In this document: one piece after another, positions 27,056 to 34,830 of the stretch
How the letters are laid out: every line of letters begins with the position of its first letter
Position numbering within the stretch: position 1 is the stretch's first letter
Assembly (NCBI GenBank): GCA_051155755.1
Contig: DAXETY010000044.1
Location: 9,474 to 73,473 of the forward strand
Reading direction: 5' to 3'
Length of the DNA stretch: 64,000 nt
From: DAXETY01 sp051155755
GTDB lineage: Bacteria > Desulfobacterota > Desulfobacteria > Desulfobacterales > SG8-13
Notes under the pieces: model-generated
The model's database searches: none
What the model saw: only the letters and a program-made list of their open reading frames with translations
Told to the model about the DNA's origin: nothing
Program-made: the position numbers and the translations under genes

Positions 27056-27822
27056 TCGGAATCGGGCCCGGGTCCCTGGAACACCTTTCGGCACGCGCCC
27101 GGCAGGTGCTGACCACGGTGGACACCATCGTGGGCTATCACACGTACATCGACCTGATCCGGCCGCTGATCGATCGCCAGGAGATCATCGCCACGGGCAT
27201 GACCGGAGAAGTCAAGCGAGTTGCTGCGGCAATCGAGTCCGTCAGCTCCGGCCGCAGCTGCGCGGTTGTCTCCAGCGGCGATCCGGGAATTTACGCCATG
27301 GCCGGACTGGTGCTCGAAATGTGCCGGGAGCGGGAACTGGAGGTGGCGCCCCCCGGAGCCGGGGGCGAAACCCTGGAACTGGAAGTCGTGCCGGGAATTC
27401 CGGCCCTCTGCGCCGGGGGGGCACTGCTGGGCGCACCGTTGATGCATGATTTTGCCGCCGTGAGTCTCAGTGACCTGCTGACACCCTGGGAGGTGATCGA
27501 AAAACGCCTGGAGGCGGCCGCCGCCGCTGACTTTGTAATGGTGCTCTACAATCCCAAAAGCCGCCGGCGTCGCGATCAACTGAAAAATGCGCTGCAGATC
27601 ATCCGCCGGCATCGCCCCGAAGATACCCCCGCAGGGGTGGTTCGCAACGCAACCCGACCGGACCAACAGGTAACCGTTACCACTCTGGGCCGGCTGCACG
27701 AGACCGCTGTTGACATGTCGAGCATCGTCTTTATCGGCAATCAGGCCACCTATCGCTATCGCGACTTTATGGTCACCCCGCGCGGGTATGCCCGCAAGTA
27801 TCAATTGGACGGGACGGGGTAG
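26950..27822 (+). CDS. cbiH: Precorrin-3B / cobalt-factor III C17-methyltransferase
   Basis: Family homology begins at RLYVVGIGPGSLEHLS (about residue 32) and continues with VVSSGDPGIYAMAG and FVMVLYNPKSRRRRDQL; the enzyme contracts the ring and methylates C-17. The only usual start codon in frame ahead of this is ATG 26950 (GGAG 10 nt upstream), which adds about 31 basic residues and overlaps cbiG by 106 nt. A CTG at 27048 would be nearer the family start. The N-terminus should be treated as unresolved. Confidence 0.88.
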   Translation: MRSRRDPGLRKGPPDRNQAHESERNPGGGKNRLYVVGIGPGSLEHLSARARQVLTTVDTIVGYHTYIDLIRPLIDRQEIIATGMTGEVKRVAAAIESVSSGRSCAVVSSGDPGIYAMAGLVLEMCRERELEVAPPGAGGETLELEVVPGIPALCAGGALLGAPLMHDFAAVSLSDLLTPWEVIEKRLEAAAAADFVMVLYNPKSRRRRDQLKNALQIIRRHRPEDTPAGVVRNATRPDQQVTVTTLGRLHETAVDMSSIVFIGNQATYRYRDFMVTPRGYARKYQLDGTG

Positions 27823-27835
27823 GGGGGCAGGTTCA

Positions 27836-28178
27836 GGGCGAAACGGCGTAAGATCAGTTCAATTGGTTTGATTGGTTTTATTGGTTCGATTGGTTGCTCG
27901 GGTTACGGGTTGCGGGTTGCGCGTTGGACCGCTTAGCTTTCTGCAACGGGCAACGGACAACGGACGACTGACAAGGTTTTTGAAGTTTAGGCATTTATCT
28001 TTTGCTTTGAGCCTTCAGCTTTGAGCTTTGAGCTCATTACGTTTCCATTGGTTTAATTGGTTGCCCGGGTTGCGCGTTACGGTTTGCGCGATGGACCCCT
28101 GAGCTTTTTGCGACGGACAGTGGACAACGGACCTGGTTTTTGTTTTGCCATGAGCTATGAGCTACAAGCTATGAGCTC
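27836..28178 (+). repeat. Composite iterated intergenic repeat, copy A
   Basis: The 491-bp gap between cbiH and cobQ has no gene. It holds two successive units of the same word order: ATTGGTT-type 9-mers, GGGTTGCGGGTTGCGCGTT, GGACCnCTnAGCTTTnTGC, GGACAACGGAC, then AGCTTTGAGC or ATGAGCTATGAGC runs. Blocks at 27951-27974 (24 nt) and 28134-28167 (34 nt) are exact reverse complements of 52195-52218 and 51989-52022. The remainder to 28313 is AT-rich, with a 15-nt word (28270-28284) also present upstream of uvrB. Confidence 0.85.
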
Positions 28179-28313
28179 TTTGGGTTCGATTACCGACCGA
28201 CAAGCAACGAACCACCGACAACTAACAACGGACGCCGCGAAGCGGCTATTTTAGGCATTTATAATTTTAGGCAATTTAAAAATAATATCATAAACTTTAC
28301 ATAATTATCTAAA

Positions 28314-29825
28314 GTGTTACTTGAAGTGAAATTAAGCGCACACACCAAATGCATCGCCGTTTTCGGCACCGGTTCGGAGGTGGGCAAGAGCGTCATCGCG
28401 GCCGCCCTTTGCCGCGTGCTGGCCAATCGGGGCGAACGGGTGGCGCCCTACAAGGCGCAAAACATGTCCAACAACTCGGGGGTGACGCCCGAGGGTCTGG
28501 AAATGGGGCGGGCCCAGATCGTTCAGGCGATGGCAGCCCGCATCCCTCCCCATGTGGACATGAACCCCATCCTGCTCAAACCGACCAGCGATGTCGGCTC
28601 CCAGGTGGTATTGCTGGGCCGCGCTACTGCCAATCGAACCGCGGCGGAATATCACCGCGAGAAACAATCCCTGTTTGAAGCCGCCGCTCGCGCACTGGAC
28701 CGACTGCGGCGACAGTATGACTGGATCGTGATGGAAGGCGCCGGTTCCTGCGCCGAAGTCAATTTAATGGACCACGACATCGTCAATTTTCGGATCGCCG
28801 AATATGCCGATGCCCCGGTCGTACTGGTGGCCGACATCCACCGCGGGGGTGTTTTCGGACAAATCGTGGGCACGCTGGCCTGCCTGCCGGAAACGCAACA
28901 GGCACGGGTGGCCGGCTTCGTCATCAATCGCTTCCGCGGTGATCCGGAGTTGTTCCGCAATGGGATCGGCTGGATCGAAAACAAAACCGGCAAGCCGGTT
29001 TTCGGCCTGCATCCCTGGTATACCGACATCCGGGTGGAATCGGAAGACTCGGTGGTCATCGAAAACCCGGTCCCGGTTCCGCCCGGTGCGACCGCCGATG
29101 CGGCCGTGGCCGTGATTCGGCTCCCGCACATTTCCAATTTCACCGATTTCGATCCGTTGATGGGACTGGACGGTCTCACGGTTCATTTTCTGGAAAAACC
29201 CCAGCGGCTGGACGGATTTCGGGCGGTGATCCTGCCGGGCTCCAAGAATACCCGTTACGATTTGCAGTGGCTGGAGCGTCAGGGCTGGACAGAGGCAATT
29301 ACCCGTTACGCCGAAAGCGGGGGGCATCTGCTGGGGCTGTGCGGCGGATACCAGATGATGGGTCGCTGGGTACACGATCCGGAGGGATTGGAAGGCAGCG
29401 CGGGATCCACGCGCGGACTTGCATTGCTGCCGGTGGACACCACCTTGCAGGCGCCCAAAACCACCACGCTGAGTCGCTTTGTCTGGGAAGACGCCGAAGG
29501 AATGGGTTACGAGATCCACATGGGCCGAACCGTGCGGGATTCGGATCGCTTTCTGCTCGAAGTGTTCGAACGCAACGGGCAAGCCTGCCGCCGGCGGGAC
29601 GGCTGCTTTGCCGGGCAGGGTCGTTTTCTGGGCACCTATATCCACGGTTTCTTCGATTCACCTGCGGTGACCCGCCGCTGGTTGGATTCCATCGGCCTGC
29701 CGCAGGTCATGGTTTCGGAGCTGCACGGTCCGGCCTGCCGGGAACGGGACCTGGATCGGCTGGCAGATCATTTTGCGGAGCACGTTGATGTCGACCGAAT
29801 CCTTGCCGCCTGTCAAACCCGATAG
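28314..29825 (+). CDS. cobQ: Cobyric acid synthase (glutamine-hydrolysing)
   Basis: The 503-residue enzyme amidates positions b, d, e and g of adenosylcobyrinate diamide. N-terminal P-loop FGTGSEVGKSVIAAALCR, then PYKAQNMSNNSGVT and NPILLKPTSDVGSQVV. The amidotransferase cysteine is in LLGLCGGYQMMG, with GYEIHMGRT and GTYIHGFFDSP at the end. The start is GTG 28314 or GTG 28326; no ATG fits. The AT-rich leader is directly downstream of the composite repeat. Confidence 0.93.
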   Translation: MLLEVKLSAHTKCIAVFGTGSEVGKSVIAAALCRVLANRGERVAPYKAQNMSNNSGVTPEGLEMGRAQIVQAMAARIPPHVDMNPILLKPTSDVGSQVVLLGRATANRTAAEYHREKQSLFEAAARALDRLRRQYDWIVMEGAGSCAEVNLMDHDIVNFRIAEYADAPVVLVADIHRGGVFGQIVGTLACLPETQQARVAGFVINRFRGDPELFRNGIGWIENKTGKPVFGLHPWYTDIRVESEDSVVIENPVPVPPGATADAAVAVIRLPHISNFTDFDPLMGLDGLTVHFLEKPQRLDGFRAVILPGSKNTRYDLQWLERQGWTEAITRYAESGGHLLGLCGGYQMMGRWVHDPEGLEGSAGSTRGLALLPVDTTLQAPKTTTLSRFVWEDAEGMGYEIHMGRTVRDSDRFLLEVFERNGQACRRRDGCFAGQGRFLGTYIHGFFDSPAVTRRWLDSIGLPQVMVSELHGPACRERDLDRLADHFAEHVDVDRILAACQTR

Positions 29826-30381
29826 CTCCTGCATGCTGGTCATCGGCGGATGCCGCAGCGGCAAGAGCCGTTTTGCCCAGGCAACCGCCGAAGCCCTGGC
29901 GGTCGGACAATGCATTTTCGTGGCGACCTGCATTGCGCAGGATGAAGAAATGCAGGCCCGCGTGGCAGCGCATCGTCTGCAACGCAACCCTGCGCGCTGG
30001 CAAACCGTGGAAGAACCGCTGGCGCTGGCCGCCGTCATTGGCTCCCGGGCCGCACCCAACCGCGTGATTCTGGTCGATTGTCTGACGCTCTGGGTGACCA
30101 ACTTGGTAATGGCATCGGAAAACGCCGATCTGCAAGCCGCTGTGGACGAACTTGTCCGGGCGCTGCAGGACGTCCGGGGACCGGTGATACTGGTCAGCAA
30201 TGAAGTCGGTACCGGTATCGTTCCGGAAAATGCACTGGCGCGTCGGTTTCGCGACGCGGCCGGCATGGCCAATCAAGCGGTGGCTGCCGTCGCAGACCGG
30301 GTGGTCTGGATGGTCGCCGGCATTCCGGTGACCGTCAAACCGGCTGCGGACGACCGTCCCGACCCGGGGATAGGGAAATGA
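29788..30381 (+). CDS. cobU: Adenosylcobinamide kinase / adenosylcobinamide-phosphate guanylyltransferase
   Basis: The 197-residue bifunctional enzyme of nucleotide-loop assembly has a P-loop VIGGCRSGKSRFAQ, the HRLQRNPARWQTVEEP region, DCLTLWVTNLV and VSNEVGTGIVPENALARRFRD. ATG 29788 has GGAG 7 nt upstream and lies 38 nt inside the end of cobQ. Confidence 0.93.
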   Translation: MSTESLPPVKPDSSCMLVIGGCRSGKSRFAQATAEALAVGQCIFVATCIAQDEEMQARVAAHRLQRNPARWQTVEEPLALAAVIGSRAAPNRVILVDCLTLWVTNLVMASENADLQAAVDELVRALQDVRGPVILVSNEVGTGIVPENALARRFRDAAGMANQAVAAVADRVVWMVAGIPVTVKPAADDRPDPGIGK

Positions 30382-31106
30382 AACATTTCCTGGCAGCGCT
30401 GCAGTTTCTCACCGCTTTGCCGACGGGTCGAAGCCAGCGCTTCGAACCCCGCAACATGGTTCCGTTTTTTCCGGTCGTGGGCCTGGTGTTGGGGGGCATT
30501 TTGTTTTTACTGGACCGCGGATTTCTGCAGCTGTGGCCCCCTGAAGTCGCTGCAGTTCTGGATGTGGTTGCCCTGGCCGCCCTCACCGGAGCGTTGCACC
30601 TGGACGGGCTCGGAGATACCGCCGACGGACTTTACGGCCGGCGCGCTCCCCAGGAGGCCCTTGCGATCATGAAAGACAGCCGCATCGGCGTCATGGGCCT
30701 GACCGCCGTGGTGTGCTGTCTGGCACTCAAATGGGCCGGGATTGCCGGCCTGAGTTCGGATCGGGGGCTTTTGTTGATCCTGGTGCCGGCCTATGCCCGC
30801 TGCGGGATTTTGTTCGGGATGCGGGCGCTGCCTTATGGCCGGCCGGAAGGCGGCACCGGCAGTGCATTTTTTCAGCGCCCTCCGGGAATGACAGCCTTCT
30901 GGGCGCTGGTGCCGCTGGTGGCACTCTCTGTGGCACTCGGCTGGCGCTGTCTGGTGCTCAACGGCGCCTTTGCAGTGATCGCAGCGGCGGTCCTGTACTT
31001 TTATCACCGCAAAATCGGCTGCATCACCGGAGACATGCTCGGCGGACTGACGGAAATGTTGGAAGCCGGACTTTTTCTGGCGGTTTCGGCGGAGGTGCTA
31101 ACTTGA
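30378..31106 (+). CDS. cobS: Adenosylcobinamide-GDP ribazoletransferase (cobalamin synthase)
   Basis: The 242-residue membrane enzyme joins adenosylcobinamide-GDP to alpha-ribazole phosphate, the product of CobT. The acidic motif LHLDGLGDTADGLYG and GVMGLTAVVCCLALKW are typical, as are the several membrane segments. Its ATG overlaps the cobU stop (ATGA), and its stop overlaps the cobD start. Confidence 0.92.
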   Translation: MKHFLAALQFLTALPTGRSQRFEPRNMVPFFPVVGLVLGGILFLLDRGFLQLWPPEVAAVLDVVALAALTGALHLDGLGDTADGLYGRRAPQEALAIMKDSRIGVMGLTAVVCCLALKWAGIAGLSSDRGLLLILVPAYARCGILFGMRALPYGRPEGGTGSAFFQRPPGMTAFWALVPLVALSVALGWRCLVLNGAFAVIAAAVLYFYHRKIGCITGDMLGGLTEMLEAGLFLAVSAEVLT

Positions 31107-32203
31107 TCACCGGACACGGCGGCGACATCTTCGAGGCCGCCCGTCTGTGCGGCTGTGAACCGGACGATATTCTGGACATGAGCAGTAACATGAACCCGCT
31201 GGGGGCCCCGGCGGAACTGCTCGAACACCTGCGGCGCAACCTGGATGCGCTCACGCGCCTGCCGGAAGCCGACGCCCGGAGAGCCGCTTCGGCACTGGCC
31301 CGTCTTTGCGACCTGGAACCGGAATCTTTGATCGTCGGCAGCGGCACCACCCAGTTCATCTATACGGCACCGGCGGTTTTGAATATCCAGCGGGCGCTGA
31401 TTCCGATACCCACGTATGCCGATTATGCCGACGCCTGCCGCATGGGCGGGATCGCCTTCCAGGAGCGACGGCTGCCGGAGGCCGGGGGATTTGCCTTTGC
31501 AGCCGATGCCTGGGCGCCGGACATCGAGCGGTGCGATACCGTTTATTTCTGCAATCCCAACAATCCCACCGGCCGCCTCACCCCGGCGGCCGTACTGGAA
31601 GCCCTCTGTCGCAATCACCCGCGGACCCGCTTTGTCATCGACGAATCCTATCTGCCGCTTTGCCCCGGCGGCGGGCACGAAAGCATGCTCCACCGGCCGC
31701 TGGCCAACCGGATCGTTTTGCGATCGCTCTCCAAGATGTATTGCCTGCCGGGGCTGCGGATCGGTTTTCTGGTCGGCGATCCGTCCCTGGTCAAGCGGTT
31801 TTACGCGCATCTGCCGCCCTGGAGTGTCAACAGTTTGGCTCAGTGCGCCATTGCCTACCTGCTCGAACACCGCAAGGAACTGCAGTCTTTCGTGACGCAA
31901 TCCCTGCGGCACCTGGAGGACGAAAAGGCGCTTTTTTGCCGGGAACTGCAGCGGCGCACCGCCATCGTTGCCGTTCCGAGCGAAACGGTCTTCGTTTTGG
32001 CCCGTTTGCCGCAATCCTGGACAGCCGCTGCGCTCAAATCTCGTCTGCTGTCGGACCGGATCCTGATCCGGGACTGCAGCAATTTTCAGGGTCTGGATAA
32101 CCGTTATGTGCGCTTTTCGCTAAAAGACCGCAACGCCAATCGTCGCCTGCTCGAGCGGTTGGCGGACTGCTGCCCACCGTCAAAAGGGACGGAATCAACC
32201 TGA
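31103..32203 (+). CDS. cobD: Threonine-phosphate decarboxylase (PLP enzyme)
   Basis: The 366-residue histidinol-phosphate aminotransferase-like enzyme makes (R)-1-amino-2-propanol phosphate for the nucleotide loop. Motifs: GHGGDIFEAARLCG at the N-terminus, LDMSSNMNPLGAP, CNPNNPTGR, and the PLP lysine in LRSLSKMYCLPGLRIGF. The frame is open to 30713, but TTG 31103 has a strong GGAGG 7 nt upstream and overlaps the cobS stop (TTGA). An upstream start would place most of cobS in a second frame. Confidence 0.9.
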   Translation: MITGHGGDIFEAARLCGCEPDDILDMSSNMNPLGAPAELLEHLRRNLDALTRLPEADARRAASALARLCDLEPESLIVGSGTTQFIYTAPAVLNIQRALIPIPTYADYADACRMGGIAFQERRLPEAGGFAFAADAWAPDIERCDTVYFCNPNNPTGRLTPAAVLEALCRNHPRTRFVIDESYLPLCPGGGHESMLHRPLANRIVLRSLSKMYCLPGLRIGFLVGDPSLVKRFYAHLPPWSVNSLAQCAIAYLLEHRKELQSFVTQSLRHLEDEKALFCRELQRRTAIVAVPSETVFVLARLPQSWTAAALKSRLLSDRILIRDCSNFQGLDNRYVRFSLKDRNANRRLLERLADCCPPSKGTEST

Positions 32204-33174
32204 TGGGCAGCCTGGCCGCCAACCTGATACTGCCCCTGGCGTTTTTTCTCGATTGGCTTCTGGGCGACCCGCCTCGCTGGCCCCATCCGGTGCGATGGAT
32301 GGGCCGGTTGATTGCCGCGGCGGAGCCGGGTTTTAGACGGATCGGCGGCGGCGGTATTTTTGCCGGCGCCCTGTTTGCCGTGACGATGGTTTCCATCGCC
32401 GGGATCGGAACCTTTCTGGCGGTGGCCGCGGCATCGACCCTCCACCCCTGGTTTGGACGGCTGCTCGAGGTGGTGCTGATTTTTTACGCACTGTCGGCGC
32501 GTTCCCTGCAAGCGGCTGCCATGTCCGTCCACCGGGCCCTGGTGCAGGAATCGCCGGAGGCAGCCCGAACGGCAGTGGCGCAAATCGTCGGCCGCGACAC
32601 TGGCCGGCTCGGACGCAGGGGCGTCACGCGCGCGGCGGTGGAGTCGGTGGCCGAGAATCTGGTGGACGGCGTTATTTCCCCCCTTTTTTATGCGGCACTG
32701 GGGGGCGCTGCCCTGGCGATGGCCTACAAAATGATCAGCACGCTGGACTCCATGGTCGGGTATAAGAATGAACGCTACATTCGTTTCGGCAAGACTTCGG
32801 CCCGTCTGGACGATTTGGCCAACTTTATTCCGGCAAGGCTTTCGGTGCCCCTGATCGCACTGGCGGCCCGAATCCTGTATGGAAGGCGAAGCGGTGAGCA
32901 AGCCCTGAAAACAGCGGCGCTGGAAGGCGGCAATCACAGCAGTCCCAATGCGGGCCGACCGGAAGCCGCCTTTGCCGGCGCTTTGGAGGTCCGGCTCGGC
33001 GGCCCGGCTGTCTATCACGGAGAAACGGTTTCGAAGCCCTACCTCGGAACCCCGTACGGTGAGGCCCGGCCGCAGCATATCCCGCGGGCCTGCCGGTTGA
33101 TGGTCTTCTCTGCGCTGCTGGCGCTGGTGGTTGCCTGTATCTTGAGGGTTGTGGTGGTCAACCTGTTCGCATAG
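32203..33174 (+). CDS. cbiB: Adenosylcobinamide-phosphate synthase
   Basis: The 323-residue inner-membrane protein attaches the aminopropanol (phosphate) arm to adenosylcobyric acid. Motifs: LLGDPPRWPHPVRWMGRLI, ARTAVAQIVGRDTG, AVESVAENLVDGVISPLFY, NSPNAGRPEAAFAGAL-like NAGRPEAAFAGAL. Start ATG 32203 shares one base with the cobD stop (TGATG). Confidence 0.93.
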   Translation: MGSLAANLILPLAFFLDWLLGDPPRWPHPVRWMGRLIAAAEPGFRRIGGGGIFAGALFAVTMVSIAGIGTFLAVAAASTLHPWFGRLLEVVLIFYALSARSLQAAAMSVHRALVQESPEAARTAVAQIVGRDTGRLGRRGVTRAAVESVAENLVDGVISPLFYAALGGAALAMAYKMISTLDSMVGYKNERYIRFGKTSARLDDLANFIPARLSVPLIALAARILYGRRSGEQALKTAALEGGNHSSPNAGRPEAAFAGALEVRLGGPAVYHGETVSKPYLGTPYGEARPQHIPRACRLMVFSALLALVVACILRVVVVNLFA

Positions 33175-33280
33175 ATAATAGCCAATAGCTCATAGTTCAT
33201 AGCTCATAGGAACCAATTGAACCGGTTCTTGCATCGTTTCGCCGTTTCGCCCCGTCGCCGTTTCGGAGAGTTGGTCTGCA
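33175..33280. repeat. Partial composite repeat words between cbiB and cbiR
   Basis: AATAGCTCATAGTTCATAGC, then a CCAATTGAACC word, then CGTTTCGCCGTTTCGCC and GTCGCCGTTTCGG. The last block also ends the composite copy at 52295-52331. No gene is seen in it. Confidence 0.65.
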
Positions 33281-33289
33281 TGGAAAGTG

Positions 33290-34123
33290 ATGGAACCGAG
33301 ACAGCCGGTTACACGGATGGAATCAATGCGACAATACCCAAAACTGCCAAAATCCTTCAAGGACCGATTCCCGTTTCGCCTGGGGACGACTTCCTTTATC
33401 TACCCGGCGGGATATTATGAAAACGCCCGAAGGCTGGCCCCGTTTCTGGATGAGATCGAGCTGATCCTGTTCGAAAGCCGTGCGCTGCCCGAACCTTTGG
33501 AAATTCGGCGTTTGGCATCGCTTGCCTCCGGTTACGGGTTGAAGTATAACGTGCATCTGCCGTTGGACGTGTTCCTGGGGTCCGCGGATTCCGGTGAACG
33601 TCGCCGCTCGGTGCAGGTCCTGCTGGAGATCTTCGACCTCACGGCGCCGTTGGAGCCGACCAGTTGGACCCTGCACGTGAATTCAGGTCATACCGGTTTC
33701 TCTTCCACCGGTTTGAAAGATTGGCAGGGGTGGGCGGCCGAAAGCATTCAACAGTTGCAAAAAAGCGGCATCTGCGCCGAACGCCTGGCCCTCGAAAACC
33801 TCGACTATCCGGTGGCGTGGATGGAAGCGGTGCGGGAAGCCGTCGATCTGAACGTCTGCATGGACATCGGCCACCTGATTGTATCCGGCAACGATCCCAT
33901 TTCCTTTTTTGATCGGCATCGCGATCGGATCATCATGATCCACCTGCACGGGGTTGCCGCCGGGCGGGATCATCAATCGCTCGACCGCCTGCCATCCGAA
34001 GAATGGTTGCGTGTCGCGGCCATTCTGAAGGGCTACCAGGGCAGCGTCAGCGTCGAGGTGTTCGGTTTCGAGGCCTTGCGGTCGTCGCTGGAAACTTTGG
34101 ATAAAAAATATTCCCTGATTTGA
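33290..34123 (+). CDS. cbiR: CbiR-type cobamide-remodelling phosphodiesterase (AP endonuclease 2/TIM-barrel fold)
   Basis: The roughly 277-residue soluble protein has TIM-barrel metal-site motifs of the xylose-isomerase-like/AP endonuclease 2 superfamily: FRLGTTSFIYPAGY, YNVHLPLDVFLG, LHVNSGHTG, RLALENLDYP, VCMDIGHLIVSGNDP, MIHLHGVAAGRDHQSLD and VSVEVFGFEAL. This pattern matches CbiR, known from Akkermansia, which hydrolyses cobamides so that the lower ligand can be replaced. Placement directly after cbiB supports a cobamide role. Start could be GTG 33287, ATG 33290 or ATG 33326; the last is closest to the conserved part. Confidence 0.8.
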   Translation: MEPRQPVTRMESMRQYPKLPKSFKDRFPFRLGTTSFIYPAGYYENARRLAPFLDEIELILFESRALPEPLEIRRLASLASGYGLKYNVHLPLDVFLGSADSGERRRSVQVLLEIFDLTAPLEPTSWTLHVNSGHTGFSSTGLKDWQGWAAESIQQLQKSGICAERLALENLDYPVAWMEAVREAVDLNVCMDIGHLIVSGNDPISFFDRHRDRIIMIHLHGVAAGRDHQSLDRLPSEEWLRVAAILKGYQGSVSVEVFGFEALRSSLETLDKKYSLI

Positions 34124-34145
34124 GCGTTTGAAATGAGCTGGCCAT

Positions 34146-34208
34146 CCGGTTTGGCCCCGATTGGTTTTTTGCCAATAAAACCAATAAGACCAATGAAACC
34201 AATGCAAC
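34146..34208. repeat. 9-bp CCAAT-type repeat array
   Basis: A GGCCCCGATTGG block is followed by AATAAAACCAATAAGACC and further 9-bp CCAATnAAA units, partly self-complementary. It lies between cbiR and the thioesterase gene. Confidence 0.7.
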
Positions 34209-34285
34209 CTCCCCGCTGGTACAGGTATTGTTCGAAGAATGTAACAATTATTTACGTTGATCACTAGAGAATGCAAGGAGCTCTC

Positions 34286-34669
34286 ATGGACATTCTGACC
34301 CACGAAAAAATCGATCCGGAATTGTGCGGTGTTCCCAGGGAGTTGGAAAGCGGCCGCAGCCGGGTGACCCTGCAGACCACCGAGCGCATGGTGGTTGACG
34401 CTTCAGAACTGGTGCACGGCGGATTTGTTTTCGGTTTGGCCGATTATGCCGCCATGATTGCCGTCAATCATCCAAACGTGGTGCTGGGCGGCGCCGAAGT
34501 CCGGTTTCTGAAGCCGGTCAAGGCTGGAGATACGCTATCGGCCGAAGCCGTGGTGGAAAGCCGGTCCGGAAAGAAGCATGTCGTGCCGGTGGCGGTCCGC
34601 CGAGGGGAGGATCTGGTATTCGAAGGCACCTTCACGTGCTTTGTGTTGGAAAAACACGTACTGTGCTGA
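34286..34669 (+). CDS. Hotdog-fold thioesterase (PaaI/4HBT-like)
   Basis: The 127-residue protein has the hotdog pattern with the conserved helix region ELVHGGFVFGLADYAAMIAVN and strand AEVRFLKPVKAGDTLSAEAVV. Probably a small acyl-CoA or aryl-CoA thioesterase acting as an oligomer; substrate unknown. ATG 34286 is chosen because AAGGAG lies 5 nt upstream, rather than 34271. Flanked on both sides by repeat arrays, so it is probably its own unit. Confidence 0.8.
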   Translation: MDILTHEKIDPELCGVPRELESGRSRVTLQTTERMVVDASELVHGGFVFGLADYAAMIAVNHPNVVLGGAEVRFLKPVKAGDTLSAEAVVESRSGKKHVVPVAVRRGEDLVFEGTFTCFVLEKHVLC

Positions 34670-34677
34670 AAAAACGG

Positions 34678-34770
34678 TTTCATTGGTTCGATTGGTTCAA
34701 TTGGTTCGATTGGTTGATGGAGCCAAATTCTTTTCTAAACCAATGAAACCAATCAAACCAATGAAACCAG
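34678..34770. repeat. Inverted pair of 9-bp repeat arrays
   Basis: Left arm: GGTTTCATTGGTTCGATTGG and further ATTGGTT units. Right arm: AACCAATGAAACCAATCAAA and further units. The arms pair over about 31 bp with few mismatches around a 22-nt spacer, so the recC leader could form a long hairpin. Confidence 0.75.
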
Positions 34771-34830
34771 AGCATCCGCACAGGACATCGTTGCAATTGA
34801 GGCACTCTGGAGCAAGGCCTACCGTTTAAG

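Noticed and set aside
27836..28178. Possible CRISPR array or tRNA cluster because of regular iteration
   Set aside because: Units are 7-11 nt words without unique spacers, and no tRNA-like fold is visible.
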